From Bifidobacterium parmae (GTDB lineage: Bacteria > Actinomycetota > Actinomycetes > Actinomycetales > Bifidobacteriaceae): DNA of 64,000 nucleotides. Below the pieces are notes generated by a model. It made no database searches, was not told the DNA's origin, and worked only from the letters and a program-made list of their open reading frames with translations. Every line of letters starts with the position of its first letter. Positions within the stretch are counted from its first letter, which is position 1. Location of the stretch: assembly GCF_002860365.1 (NCBI RefSeq), contig NZ_NMWT01000009.1, positions 1 through 64,000 on the forward strand, in the 5' to 3' direction. A program made the position numbers and the translations under genes. Below, one piece after another: positions 43,724-51,927 of this stretch.

Positions 43724-44821
43724 ATGAGTGATGAGCAGCCGCAGATGACACCGTCGCAGATGACACCGTCCCAGCAGTCCCAGCAGTCCCAGCCGGGGGA
43801 CCCGTATCGGCCGTTCTTTCTGGAGGCGCACCGGCGGTTCACGCTGATCGGCGTCGGCCTGTGCGTGACGATCGCGTTCTGGGTGGGATTGAACATCGTC
43901 CTGTCCGGACTGCTGCGGCCGCTGTTCCCCGGCCCGGGCGGCGCGCCCATGTGGCTTTCGATGCTCATCTCGTCCGGTCCGCTGTACGCGGTCGCGATGC
44001 CGTTGGGATTGACCGTGCTCTCCCGCGTGCCCGCGTTGAAGGCCCGCGAGTTCCCGCTCGGCGGCAAACGGTTCTGGATGCTGATGGTCGCATGTTTCCC
44101 GATCATGACCGTCGGCGGTCTCATCGGGAACTGGCTGTCCCAAGCCGTCTCCGGCGGCGCGACCACGAACCGCGTCTCCGACATGGTGATGCAGTCGGAC
44201 CCGTGGGTGAACGCGCTGTTCGTCGTGCTGCTCGCCCCCATCTTCGAGGAATGGCTGTTCCGCAGGCAGATCATCGACCGCACGCGCCGCTACGGCGAAC
44301 GCACCGCCATCGTGCTGTCCGCGTTCACGTTCGCGCTGTTCCACATGAACCTGTACCAGTTCTTCTACGCGTTCGGCATCGGCCTCGTGCTCGGCTACGC
44401 GTACATGCGCACCGGCCGTCTGCGCTACTGCATCATCATGCACATGGTGATCAACACGTCAGGCTCGCTCGTGGGACCGGCCATCCTGAAACTCGTCGGC
44501 TCGGGCGGCGGCGACGTCGCGAAGCTGACCGACGGTTCGATGAGCGAAGCGGAGATGATGCGTCTCGCCGAGACGAATCCGACCGCCATGGCGGGCGTCA
44601 TGCTGCTCGGCCTGTACGGGGTGCTGCTGGTCGCGCTCACCATCGCCGGCGCGGTGATCATCGCGTTGCACGCGAGGCGGCTCGAATTCTACGATCCGCC
44701 CGAACAGCTGCCGAAATGGTACGGCGCGCGCCTCGCGTTCCTCAACCCCGGCATGGCAGTCTACGTCGTGCTCACCATCGTGCTCGGACTGTGGCAGATG
44801 AGGCTGATCACGCTCCTCTGA
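43724..44821 (+). CDS. CPBP-family intramembrane protease (second in window)
   Basis: A 365-residue membrane protein with eight or so hydrophobic helices. EEWLFRR near residue 175, FALFHMNLYQF and IIMHMVINTSG supply the Glu-Glu, His and His/Asn set of CPBP (Abi) proteases. A short Gln/Ser/Pro N-terminal tail repeats QMTPSQMTPSQ. The start is a single ATG with modest upstream context (AAGCTGGGTGT). It follows the ATPase by 44 bp in the same direction and may share its transcript. The substrate is unknown. It lacks the long repetitive tail of the 26927 homologue. Confidence 0.87.
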   Translation: MSDEQPQMTPSQMTPSQQSQQSQPGDPYRPFFLEAHRRFTLIGVGLCVTIAFWVGLNIVLSGLLRPLFPGPGGAPMWLSMLISSGPLYAVAMPLGLTVLSRVPALKAREFPLGGKRFWMLMVACFPIMTVGGLIGNWLSQAVSGGATTNRVSDMVMQSDPWVNALFVVLLAPIFEEWLFRRQIIDRTRRYGERTAIVLSAFTFALFHMNLYQFFYAFGIGLVLGYAYMRTGRLRYCIIMHMVINTSGSLVGPAILKLVGSGGGDVAKLTDGSMSEAEMMRLAETNPTAMAGVMLLGLYGVLLVALTIAGAVIIALHARRLEFYDPPEQLPKWYGARLAFLNPGMAVYVVLTIVLGLWQMRLITLL

Positions 44822-44839
44822 CCGCGATGCCCGTTGCGT

Positions 44840-45625
44840 TCATTCGGAGGCGCCGCCGTCCTTGACGAGATAGTCGGCGGTGGCGATGGCGCGCGCCGCG
44901 CGGTCCCTCGCGGTGGACAGCAGCACGCCCTCGCGCACGAACAGCAGGATCTCGCCCTCCGCGCCGTACGGGGAGAACCCGGTGAACTTCACCAGCGGCG
45001 GATTCTCCGGGCGCAGCACCGCGCTCGCACCCGCCTCCACGCGGCGCAGCATGTCGCGGCTCACCTCGTCCGGGTCGGCGCTGCCCTTCACCGTGAACGG
45101 CACCGTGGCCATGCCCTCGGTGACCGTCGTGAGCTTCGTCAGCGACGCGGTGTTGAGGATCGAATTCGGGATGACCATCCGGTCGCCCGCACGCGTCTCG
45201 ATCATCGAATGGCGCCACGTGATGTCCACCACCGTGCCCGTCACGCCCTGGATCGACACCAGATCGCCCGGCTGGATCACGCGGCCGAGCATCAGCCCGA
45301 ACCCGCCGATCACATTCGCGATCGTATCCTTCAGACCAAGGGACAGCGCGACGCCGCCGACGCCGAGGGCGGTGACCAGCGTCGTCGGATTGATGCCGAA
45401 CACCGGTTGCAGCACCATCGTGGCGGCCGCGCACCAGACCACCACGCGCATCAGGTTGATGAAGATGGAGGCGCTGGGAATCTGCGAATTATCCAGCACC
45501 TTGCGCAGAAGTCGGCGCAGCGCGCGGTCCGCCACCCACGCGGCGACGACCACCATGCACAGCCACAGCAGTTTGCCTGCGTTCGCATGGAACCAGGCCG
45601 CAATCATGTCATCGAAGTTTTCCAT
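44840..45625 (-). CDS. Small-conductance mechanosensitive channel (MscS family)
   Basis: A 261-residue channel that vents solutes on osmotic downshock. Three hydrophobic helices fill residues 10-110. LGVGGVALSLGLKDTIANVIGGFGLMLG is the pore-lining and linker region (28 residues, given here as motif ALSLGLKDTIANVIGG). GDLVSIQGVTGTVVDI and VIPNSILNTASLTKL are the beta-domain signatures. The start at ATG 45625 lacks a strong ribosome-binding site; the frame continues upstream to 45664. It is convergent with the CPBP gene, 18 bp apart. Confidence 0.88.
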   Translation of the reverse strand: MENFDDMIAAWFHANAGKLLWLCMVVVAAWVADRALRRLLRKVLDNSQIPSASIFINLMRVVVWCAAATMVLQPVFGINPTTLVTALGVGGVALSLGLKDTIANVIGGFGLMLGRVIQPGDLVSIQGVTGTVVDITWRHSMIETRAGDRMVIPNSILNTASLTKLTTVTEGMATVPFTVKGSADPDEVSRDMLRRVEAGASAVLRPENPPLVKFTGFSPYGAEGEILLFVREGVLLSTARDRAARAIATADYLVKDGGASE

Positions 45626-45717
45626 GCGCACCACGATAAACACGGCCGCTGGAAGCCGGTACATATCTACCGGAAAATATCCGCAAAACCGCGTGCCGGC
45701 GTGTCGCGTGCGGCGGA

Positions 45718-45800
45718 CACCCCCTCAGTCGCGTTCCGCGCCAGCTCCCCCTCAAGGGGGAGCAAGACAAAGAATCGCACCCTCCTGAGGGGGGAGCAAA
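45718..45800. repeat. Degenerate BIME-like element
   Basis: CCCCTCAGTCGCGTTCCGCG, then the hairpin AGCTCCCCCTCAAGGGGGAGC (21 bp in total), and a weaker copy CCTCCTGAGGGGGGAGC. It lies in the 190-bp gap between mscS and aspA. It is AT-shifted relative to the main family. Confidence 0.5.
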
Positions 45801-45814
45801 GAACAACGCGCTCC

Positions 45815-47299
45815 CTACTCCTGGTGTTCGCGGCAGGTCTGGCCCAATCCCCGTGCCAGACGGATCGGGTCGAGGATCTCGTCGAGCTTCTCCGCCGGCA
45901 GGTCGGTCATCTCGCCGGCCACCTCGCGCACCGTGCGGCCCGAACGCACCGCTTCGGCGGCGATCGCGGAGCCCTTCTCGTAGCCGATGTAATGGTTCAG
46001 CGCGGCCGCGATCGACGGCGTCGACTCGGCGTGCGCGCGCCCGATCTCCGTGTGCACGACGATGCCCTCGATGCAGTTGGCGCGGAACACGTCCATCGCG
46101 TTCGTGAGCAGCGACATGCCGGTGAGCAGCTCGTGCACCATCACCGGGTCGAACGCGTTGAGTTGCAACTGGCCCTCGGCCACCGCCCAGTTCACCGTCA
46201 CGTCCATGCCGAACACCATGAAGCAGCACTGGTTCACACATTCCGGGATCACCGGGTTCACCTTCGCCGGCATGATGCTCGAACCCGCCTGCCTCGCCGG
46301 CACGTCCAGATCGTTGAATCCGGCGCGCGGGCCGGAGTTGAGCAGACGCAGGTCGTCGGCCGCCTTCTTGAGGTGCACGGCGAGGTTCTTCAACGCGGCG
46401 GAGGTCGACACGTACGCGCCCATGTCGGTCATCGCCGCCACCGGATCCGGCGCCGCCGTGATCGGCAGGCCGGTGATGCGCGCCAGATGCTCGGTCGCCG
46501 CGCGCCGGAACCGCAGATCCGCGCAGATGCCGGTGCCGATGGCCGTCGCGCCGAGGTTGAGCTGCGCAAGCTGCGGCACAAGCCGTTCGAAGCCCGCCAG
46601 ATCGGATTTGAGCAGCGTCGCGAACGCGTGGAACTCCTGACCGTAGGTCATCGGCACGGCGTCCTGCAGCTGCGTGCGGCCGAGCGTCACGTCGTTGATG
46701 TGCTTGTCCGCCAGATCGTGGAACGCCTTCGCGAGACGCTTCGTCGCCTCGGCGAGCGGATGGATCGCGTCGATGAGCGCCAGTTTGCACGCCGCCGGGT
46801 ACGTGTCGTTCGTGGACTGCGATTCGTTCACGTCGTCGTTCGGGTGGATGTACACGTAGTCGCCGCGCCTGCGCCCGGCGAGCTCCAGCGCGCGGTTGGC
46901 GATCACCTCGTTCATGTTCATGTTCGACGAGGTGCCGGCGCCGCCCTGCATCACGTCCACCGGGAACTGGTCGGCGAGCTTGCCGCCCTCGATCTCGACG
47001 CACGCCTCGCGGATGAACCGCGCCTTGTCCGGGTCGATGAGCCCCAGCTCCTCGTTCGCGCTCGCGCACGCCCGCTTGACCGTCGCGTAGGCGCGGACGA
47101 GTTTGGGATGCTGCGAGTCGGTGATGCCGGAGACCGGGAAGTTGCCGATCGCGCGTTGCGTGTGAATGCCCCAATACACGTTCGCCGGCACCGCCAGCTC
47201 GCCGATGCAGTCGTGTTCGATGCGGACCGGCGCCGCAGCGCCGCCCGTCCGCATCGTGCCGTCGTCCGCCGCGTTCATTGCGTTCGTCTCGTTCGTCAT
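45815..47299 (-). CDS. aspA: Aspartate ammonia-lyase
   Basis: A 494-residue fumarase/aspartase superfamily enzyme that releases ammonia from aspartate to give fumarate. GTSSNMNMNEVIANRA, STNDTYPAA, TLGRTQLQDA and the flexible signature loop GSSIMPAKVNPVIPE are all present, with the catalytic Ser in the loop. NQCCFMVFGMDVTV resembles aspartase more than fumarase C. The N-terminal tail of about 25 residues is longer than usual. Start 47299 has only a closely spaced GGAG. A TetR gene lies 75 bp upstream on the same strand and may share regulation. Confidence 0.88.
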   Translation of the reverse strand: MTNETNAMNAADDGTMRTGGAAAPVRIEHDCIGELAVPANVYWGIHTQRAIGNFPVSGITDSQHPKLVRAYATVKRACASANEELGLIDPDKARFIREACVEIEGGKLADQFPVDVMQGGAGTSSNMNMNEVIANRALELAGRRRGDYVYIHPNDDVNESQSTNDTYPAACKLALIDAIHPLAEATKRLAKAFHDLADKHINDVTLGRTQLQDAVPMTYGQEFHAFATLLKSDLAGFERLVPQLAQLNLGATAIGTGICADLRFRRAATEHLARITGLPITAAPDPVAAMTDMGAYVSTSAALKNLAVHLKKAADDLRLLNSGPRAGFNDLDVPARQAGSSIMPAKVNPVIPECVNQCCFMVFGMDVTVNWAVAEGQLQLNAFDPVMVHELLTGMSLLTNAMDVFRANCIEGIVVHTEIGRAHAESTPSIAAALNHYIGYEKGSAIAAEAVRSGRTVREVAGEMTDLPAEKLDEILDPIRLARGLGQTCREHQE

Positions 47300-47374
47300 G
47301 TCTCCATGATGTCGCCTCGACGCGGAAAACGCCATGCCGGAGCGATGATTCCCCTCTGTGAGAAACCGCACACC

Positions 47375-48001
47375 CTACTTGTTGAAGATGCGGTTCCAGT
47401 AGGCGAGCATGTTCTCCTTGGACATGGACATGTAGATGCCCATCGCGAGCACGGCCACGTCCTCGTTGAGCAGGTCGTCCATCGAGACGTTCTGGCGCAG
47501 TTCGGGCCAGCGTTTGAGGATCGTGAGCAGTCCGCCCGCCGTGAAGTCGAGCAGCAGGTCGGTTTTGAGGTCCAGATGGTCCGCGTCGAGGTCGAGCGTC
47601 TGGAGCAGCGACAGCCGTGCGAAATCATGCAGCGATTCGACGAGTTCGGGGGAGCTGTGCGGTCCGGCGAGCAGGGCGAGACGGTCGAGACGCTGCTGTT
47701 CGCGCGGCGTGTTCATGAAGTGCGTGACGTGTTTGCGCCACTGCTCCTGCGGGTCGGCGTCCGGCTTCGGTGCCTCCTGGATGAGCGGCGAGGTCTGCAC
47801 TTCGGCGAGGATCGCCGCGTCGGCGAGTTCCGACAATCCGGAGAAATGGTAGTAGAACGAGTTGCGGTTCACCTGCGCCAGATGCACGATGTCGGTGACG
47901 GTGATGCGCCGGTATTCACGGTCGGCGAGCAGCTTCCAGAACGCGTTCTCCATGCGCTCCCTGGCCGGTGGGATGTTCGAGTCGCTGCGTGGGCGTGGCA
48001 T
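47375..48001 (-). CDS. TetR-family transcriptional regulator
   Basis: A 208-residue regulator with an N-terminal helix-turn-helix (about residues 12-60: ITVTDIVHLAQVNRNSFYYHF) and an all-helical ligand domain. The start at 48001 follows GGAGGGACC and is the conventional TetR length; an upstream ATG (48043) lacks this. Two copies of TGTCTAGACA lie 45-67 bp upstream. Likely targets are itself and possibly aspA downstream. Confidence 0.9.
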   Translation of the reverse strand: MPRPRSDSNIPPARERMENAFWKLLADREYRRITVTDIVHLAQVNRNSFYYHFSGLSELADAAILAEVQTSPLIQEAPKPDADPQEQWRKHVTHFMNTPREQQRLDRLALLAGPHSSPELVESLHDFARLSLLQTLDLDADHLDLKTDLLLDFTAGGLLTILKRWPELRQNVSMDDLLNEDVAVLAMGIYMSMSKENMLAYWNRIFNK

Positions 48002-48045
48002 GGTCCCTCCTTGTGGGCGTATCGATGATGGCTGTACCAGCACTA

Positions 48046-48068
48046 TGTCTAGACAACTTGTCTAGACA
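48046..48068. promoter_or_regulatory. Tandem TetR-type operator
   Basis: TGTCTAGACA (48046-48055) and TGTCTAGACA (48059-48068) are each perfect palindromes, separated by three bases. Together they form a 23-bp near-perfect palindrome upstream of the tetR start. Confidence 0.75.
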
Positions 48069-48132
48069 GTATAACCAATAACGCGACATGAGAAGAGAGC
48101 GCCGCCGGCCTTCCCGGAAGCCGCGGCGCGGT

Positions 48133-49683
48133 TCACGCCGCGGAGACGTCCGAATCGTCGGCGGCATCTGCCTTGGCTGCGGCGCCGGTCTTGGCGGCGG
48201 CATCGGCCGTATCGGTCCTGTCGACGGTCCCGCCGGACGCGCCGACGCTCCCGCCGCGGCGCCTGCTGCGCGCCATCGTCGCGCGCACCAGAATCGCCAC
48301 CGCCTCCAGCAGATGACGCCGATCCTGCGCCGGCAATCCCAGCATCGACGCGATCATCGCCGGAATCGACGCCGGGAACCCGGCCATCACCTCGGAGAAC
48401 GTCGTCGCGCCGTTCGCATGCAGCACCGCGAACAACGCGTCCACCGCACGTTCGCGCTGCTCGATCGTCAACCCCGCCATCCACGCGTTCAACGACTGGT
48501 TGAACAGCTGCGAACTCGACGCGAGATCCGGCTCCGTCACGAACCGATCGCCCTCCACCTGCCAGGAGAACGAGAAATGCTGCATGATCCCGTCCGAATC
48601 CGACGTGACCACGCGGCACGGCTCCGGCGTCTCGAAGATCTGCCCCACGATCGACGAGCTCGGCACGATCTTCGTCACCTGCGGCTGGATGTCCAGATAC
48701 TGCCGCGACGTGACCACGTTCGGCGGGAATCCCGGACCATCCAGCGAATACACGTGACGGATGCGCCGGCGCACCTCGTCGTCCGCGTTCATCGCTGCGT
48801 ACACCGCCAGATTGCCGCCCTTCGAATGCCCGGTGAGCACGATGTCCCCGCGCCACAGCCTCGCCACCATGTCGAGGTACGCGCTCGCCGCCCGCTGTGC
48901 CGGCACCGGGTACTGGAAGGCCATGTTGAAGTCCTCCTTCCAGCCGATGAGCGAATCGTCGGTGCCGCGGAACGCGATGACCAGCGTGCCGCGGCGCGTC
49001 GGATCCTTGACGCGCGGGCGGCCTCGCCAATCCCGGCCGTCCGGCAGTCGGAACGTCATCGCCGCGAACTGCGTCTGCTCGCCCGGATTCACGTGTTCGA
49101 CCACCGCGCCGAGCCGCGTCGCCGCGAACCGCGGCGAGGCGGCCACGGCGGCGAAGAAGTCGTGCGTCTCGTTCGGATCGGTCAGACCGACCATCTGCAC
49201 ATCCGGCTTGCCCGTGTCGGCCGGGGCGGGTGTGTCGGGCGTGTGTTCGCCGTTGCCGTTGCTGTTGCTGTTGCCGTCGCCGTCGCCGGTCACGTCGTCG
49301 CGGACACGGCCGGCGGCGCCGTCGGCGTCTCCGCCTGTGCCGGTATCGCCGTCGCCGCTCCCGCCGTCGAGCTCGCGGCGCAGCGCCTGTTCCGCCTCGG
49401 CGAGCGTGACCGACTCGAACGGCTCGCGCACCAGCCCCTTGATCCACAGCCACGGGTGGCGCGGCTCGAACGCGCGCAGCCGGGCCGCGAACGAGCCGCC
49501 CAGTCCGCCGCGTTTGCCGCTGCCCGCGCCTTTCGTCTCGTCGAGCGCGAGCGTGGGGGAGAGGCGTGCCACATCCTCGTAGGAGAGCGAGGCGAACACG
49601 AGCGCGTCCACCTCGTTGAACGGCGCGTCCGGATCGGTGAGCGGGCGTCGTTCAACGGCCACATAGTCGAACACGTTGCCCAT
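48133..49683 (-). CDS. DUF2974 (Mbeg1-like) alpha/beta hydrolase
   Basis: A 516-residue protein. N-terminal segment VFDYVAVERRPL...FNEVDALVFASLSYED and a C-terminal alpha/beta-hydrolase core with VIAFRGTDDSLIGWKEDFNM and GHSKGGNLAVYAAM (Ser nucleophile near residue 299) fit the DUF2974/Mbeg1-like family. A Gly/Asp/Asn-rich insert lies near 106-160, and the last 40 residues are Ala/Asp/Thr-rich. No signal peptide, so it is probably cytoplasmic or membrane-associated. The start follows GGAAGGAGACGCCC. Its substrate is unknown; a lipase or esterase activity is inferred from the fold. Confidence 0.85.
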   Translation of the reverse strand: MGNVFDYVAVERRPLTDPDAPFNEVDALVFASLSYEDVARLSPTLALDETKGAGSGKRGGLGGSFAARLRAFEPRHPWLWIKGLVREPFESVTLAEAEQALRRELDGGSGDGDTGTGGDADGAAGRVRDDVTGDGDGNSNSNGNGEHTPDTPAPADTGKPDVQMVGLTDPNETHDFFAAVAASPRFAATRLGAVVEHVNPGEQTQFAAMTFRLPDGRDWRGRPRVKDPTRRGTLVIAFRGTDDSLIGWKEDFNMAFQYPVPAQRAASAYLDMVARLWRGDIVLTGHSKGGNLAVYAAMNADDEVRRRIRHVYSLDGPGFPPNVVTSRQYLDIQPQVTKIVPSSSIVGQIFETPEPCRVVTSDSDGIMQHFSFSWQVEGDRFVTEPDLASSSQLFNQSLNAWMAGLTIEQRERAVDALFAVLHANGATTFSEVMAGFPASIPAMIASMLGLPAQDRRHLLEAVAILVRATMARSRRRGGSVGASGGTVDRTDTADAAAKTGAAAKADAADDSDVSAA

Positions 49684-49953
49684 GGGCGTCTCCTTCCGTG
49701 CGTTTGCCGTGCGATGCCGCGATGCCGGCGTTCGGTCGTCCAGTCGTCCATCCGTCCGGTCGTCCATCCGTCCGGCCGTCCGGTGGCCTCCTCGCGCTTG
49801 ATTGCGGTCCGTCGCGTTCAACCACTCAGTCTAGTCGTGCTTAAGGCGGCTTCCATGCGTCATTATCGGCGATTTCGTGCGGTTTTCGCGATGATGGAGG
49901 CACGTCGCGAAGCTCTTGGAATCGTGCGCGACACGCCGATGGACCGTCTCGAT

Positions 49954-49982
49954 TTGCGTAACGGCGCAAACCCGCGTATGTT
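49954..49982 (+). promoter_or_regulatory. tRNA-Gly promoter
   Basis: TTGCGT (49954), 17 bp, TATGTT (49977), then ATTCACTCGTTGC, almost the same as after the two tRNA-Glu promoters. GACACGCCG lies upstream at 49930. The rest of the 333-bp gap before it holds no gene. Confidence 0.75.
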
Positions 49983-50016
49983 ATTCACTCGTTGCTTCAC
50001 GGAGCAGCAAACAACT

Positions 50017-50089
50017 GCGGACATAGCTTAGTTGGTAAAGCGCAACCTTGCCAAGGTTGAGACCGCGGGTTCGAGTCCCGTTGTCCGCT
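50017..50089 (+). tRNA. tRNA-Gly (GCC)
   Basis: Acceptor GCGGACA/TGTCCGC, anticodon stem CAACC/GGTTG with loop TTGCCAA, discriminator T. CCA is not encoded. It is the first of a four-tRNA run. Confidence 0.95.
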
Positions 50090-50125
50090 CTCGGAAGGCC
50101 GAAGCGATTCGGCTGGAAGTCAACC

Positions 50126-50197
50126 GGGCGGTTGGCGCAGAGGTAGCGCACTTCCCTGACACGGAAGGGGTCACAAGTTCGAATCTTGTATCGCCCA
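50126..50197 (+). tRNA. tRNA-Val (GAC)
   Basis: Acceptor GGGCGGT/ATCGCCC (one G-U), anticodon loop CTGACAC, T-loop TTCGAAT, discriminator A. CCA is not encoded. Confidence 0.94.
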
Positions 50198-50237
50198 CGA
50201 TCGTGACTGCTTCGGCAGGCGCGTGATAACAGAATCT

Positions 50238-50310
50238 GGGGCTATGGCGCAGCTGGTAGCGCATCTCCATGGCATGGAGAGGGTCAGGGGTTCGAATCCC
50301 CTTAGCTCCA
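50238..50310 (+). tRNA. tRNA-Ala (GGC)
   Basis: Acceptor GGGGCTA/TAGCTCC has the G3-U70 identity pair. Anticodon stem TCTCC/GGAGA, loop ATGGCAT. CCA is not encoded. Confidence 0.94.
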
Positions 50311-50321
50311 CTCGAAGAAGG

Positions 50322-50344
50322 AACCGGCGTCCGCCGGTTTTTTC
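50322..50344 (+). terminator. Terminator after tRNA-Ala
   Basis: AACCGGCG pairs with CGCCGGTT around TC, followed by TTTTCG. The next tRNA-Val may therefore be only partly co-transcribed. Confidence 0.8.
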
Positions 50345-50391
50345 GTCGAAACGCCGGTTTTGCTCGGATGAGCGGAATCGACGCGCGATAT

Positions 50392-50467
50392 GGGCGATTG
50401 GCGCAGCGGCTAGCGCACTTCGTTCACACCGAAGGGGTCGTAGGTTCGATTCCTACATCGCCCACCA
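50392..50467 (+). tRNA. tRNA-Val (CAC)
   Basis: Acceptor GGGCGAT/ATCGCCC, anticodon stem CTTCG/CGAAG, loop TTCACAC. CCA is encoded (50465-50467). Confidence 0.95.
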
Positions 50468-50469
50468 CC

Positions 50470-50499
50470 AAGGCCACCGCCACAAGCGGTGGCCTTTCG
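50470..50499. terminator. Terminator after tRNA-Val(CAC)
   Basis: AAGGCCACCGC pairs with GCGGTGGCCTT around CACAA, and TTCG follows. It is 42 bp from the stop of the convergent hydrolase gene and may serve both strands. Confidence 0.8.
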
Positions 50500-50540
50500 C
50501 ATATCCGAAGGCCATGGGTCCATGACCCCGGAGACGTGGC

Positions 50541-51899
50541 TCACAGACCGCGGCGTTTCAGGTCCGCGACCAGACCGACGTAGAACTCGCGCACGTCGAA
50601 GCCGGGGATGTTCTCGCGGTTCAGGTCGATCATGTCCGCATGGGAGATGCCGCGCACGCCGTTCGGCTCCAGCCAGGTGAAGCTCTCGCCCCACGGGAAC
50701 GACGGCCGCGCGACCAGTCCGTCGTTCGGCCCGTCGAACCATTTCACCAGCGGGTACGTGAAGTTCAACGGGAACTTGCCGGTCGTTGCATGTGCCAGCT
50801 TCGAACCGACGCTGCGGCACAGGATGCCCGCGAACGGCCCGAGACCGGGCCCGGCCGCCGTGCGTCCTGCAGCGCCGACCGGCCCCGTCGCCCCCGGCGC
50901 CGTGCGACCAGCCGCACTGCCCGGCACCGACATCGTCACCGTGCCCGCCGCACCGCCCGACATCGCCGCCGCACGTGCTCCCTCCTCCAGCAATGCCGCA
51001 TCCCCGATCTCCGCGTTGAGCCGCGCGCATCCCGCCTGCGTGAGGTCGTGCACCGCGGCCATGAAGTCGGGCCGTGTGTCGCCCAGATGCGAGGCGGCCA
51101 TGTTGTACGCCGCCTCGACGCGCCGCTGCGCCGCCATCGGGATGTTCGTCAGCAGGTAGTCCGCGAACCCGCAGCCGCGGTGCGGCGTGTTGATCGTCGT
51201 CAGCGACGCCACCCACCGCCCGGCGCCGCATCGCGCGATCGCGTAGCGCATGTCCAATCCGCCCTTCGAATGGGCGATCACGTTCACCTTCCCGCATCCG
51301 GTCGTCTCGACGATCCGCCGGATGCGTGCGGTCAGTTCGCGCGCGCTGTCCGCCACGGACGCCGCCGACTGATGTTCGCCGTAGTAGACGACCGCGCCGT
51401 TGCGCTCCAGCTCCGCCGGCACGCGCCCCCAATAGTTGAGCGCCTTCGTGTCGCGGAAGAAGACGCCGTGCACGAACAGGACCGGGTAGCGCGTCGCGCA
51501 CACGCGTGCGGCGGCGCGCGACCGGTCCAGCGTCTCCTTCGCCGATTCGAAGCGCACCTCTTCGGCCACGGTGCGGATGATGCGGTGCAACGCGATGAGA
51601 TTCGCGATCGGGATCCACCCGCACAGGACGCCGATCACGCGGATCTTCAGTCCCAGCTGCACCGACGTGAGATACACGGTGATGATGCCGATCCAGAAGA
51701 CCACCGATTCGACCACCACGACGACGCCCAGCGCGATGAGCCACGGCACCCAGCCTCCGGAACCCCAGGAGACCGGCCATGAGACCGCCAGCATCGTCGC
51801 GAGCGTCACCGCCAACGCGACGCTCGCGACCAGCGTCGTCCACCAGAAGATGCGCAGCATGGTCACGCCGAAGCGGCATGCCCTGATCCGACCGGTCAT
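50541..51899 (-). CDS. Lipase-like alpha/beta hydrolase, membrane-anchored
   Basis: A 452-residue protein. Two or three hydrophobic segments (about residues 14-110) anchor it. A lipase domain follows: LFVHGVFFRDTKALNYW (oxyanion region), IAHSKGGLDMRYA with the nucleophilic Ser near residue 212, INTPHRG, and NDGLVARPSF with the acid. GISHADMIDL carries the likely catalytic His. An Ala/Gly-rich insert lies near 312-352. The start follows AGGAGG. It is the last gene of a same-strand group (permease, glycosyltransferase, hydrolase) with gaps of about 30 bp. Confidence 0.87.
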   Translation of the reverse strand: MTGRIRACRFGVTMLRIFWWTTLVASVALAVTLATMLAVSWPVSWGSGGWVPWLIALGVVVVVESVVFWIGIITVYLTSVQLGLKIRVIGVLCGWIPIANLIALHRIIRTVAEEVRFESAKETLDRSRAAARVCATRYPVLFVHGVFFRDTKALNYWGRVPAELERNGAVVYYGEHQSAASVADSARELTARIRRIVETTGCGKVNVIAHSKGGLDMRYAIARCGAGRWVASLTTINTPHRGCGFADYLLTNIPMAAQRRVEAAYNMAASHLGDTRPDFMAAVHDLTQAGCARLNAEIGDAALLEEGARAAAMSGGAAGTVTMSVPGSAAGRTAPGATGPVGAAGRTAAGPGLGPFAGILCRSVGSKLAHATTGKFPLNFTYPLVKWFDGPNDGLVARPSFPWGESFTWLEPNGVRGISHADMIDLNRENIPGFDVREFYVGLVADLKRRGL

Positions 51900-51927
51900 A
51901 TCGGCCTCCTAGCCTCGCGGAACACGT

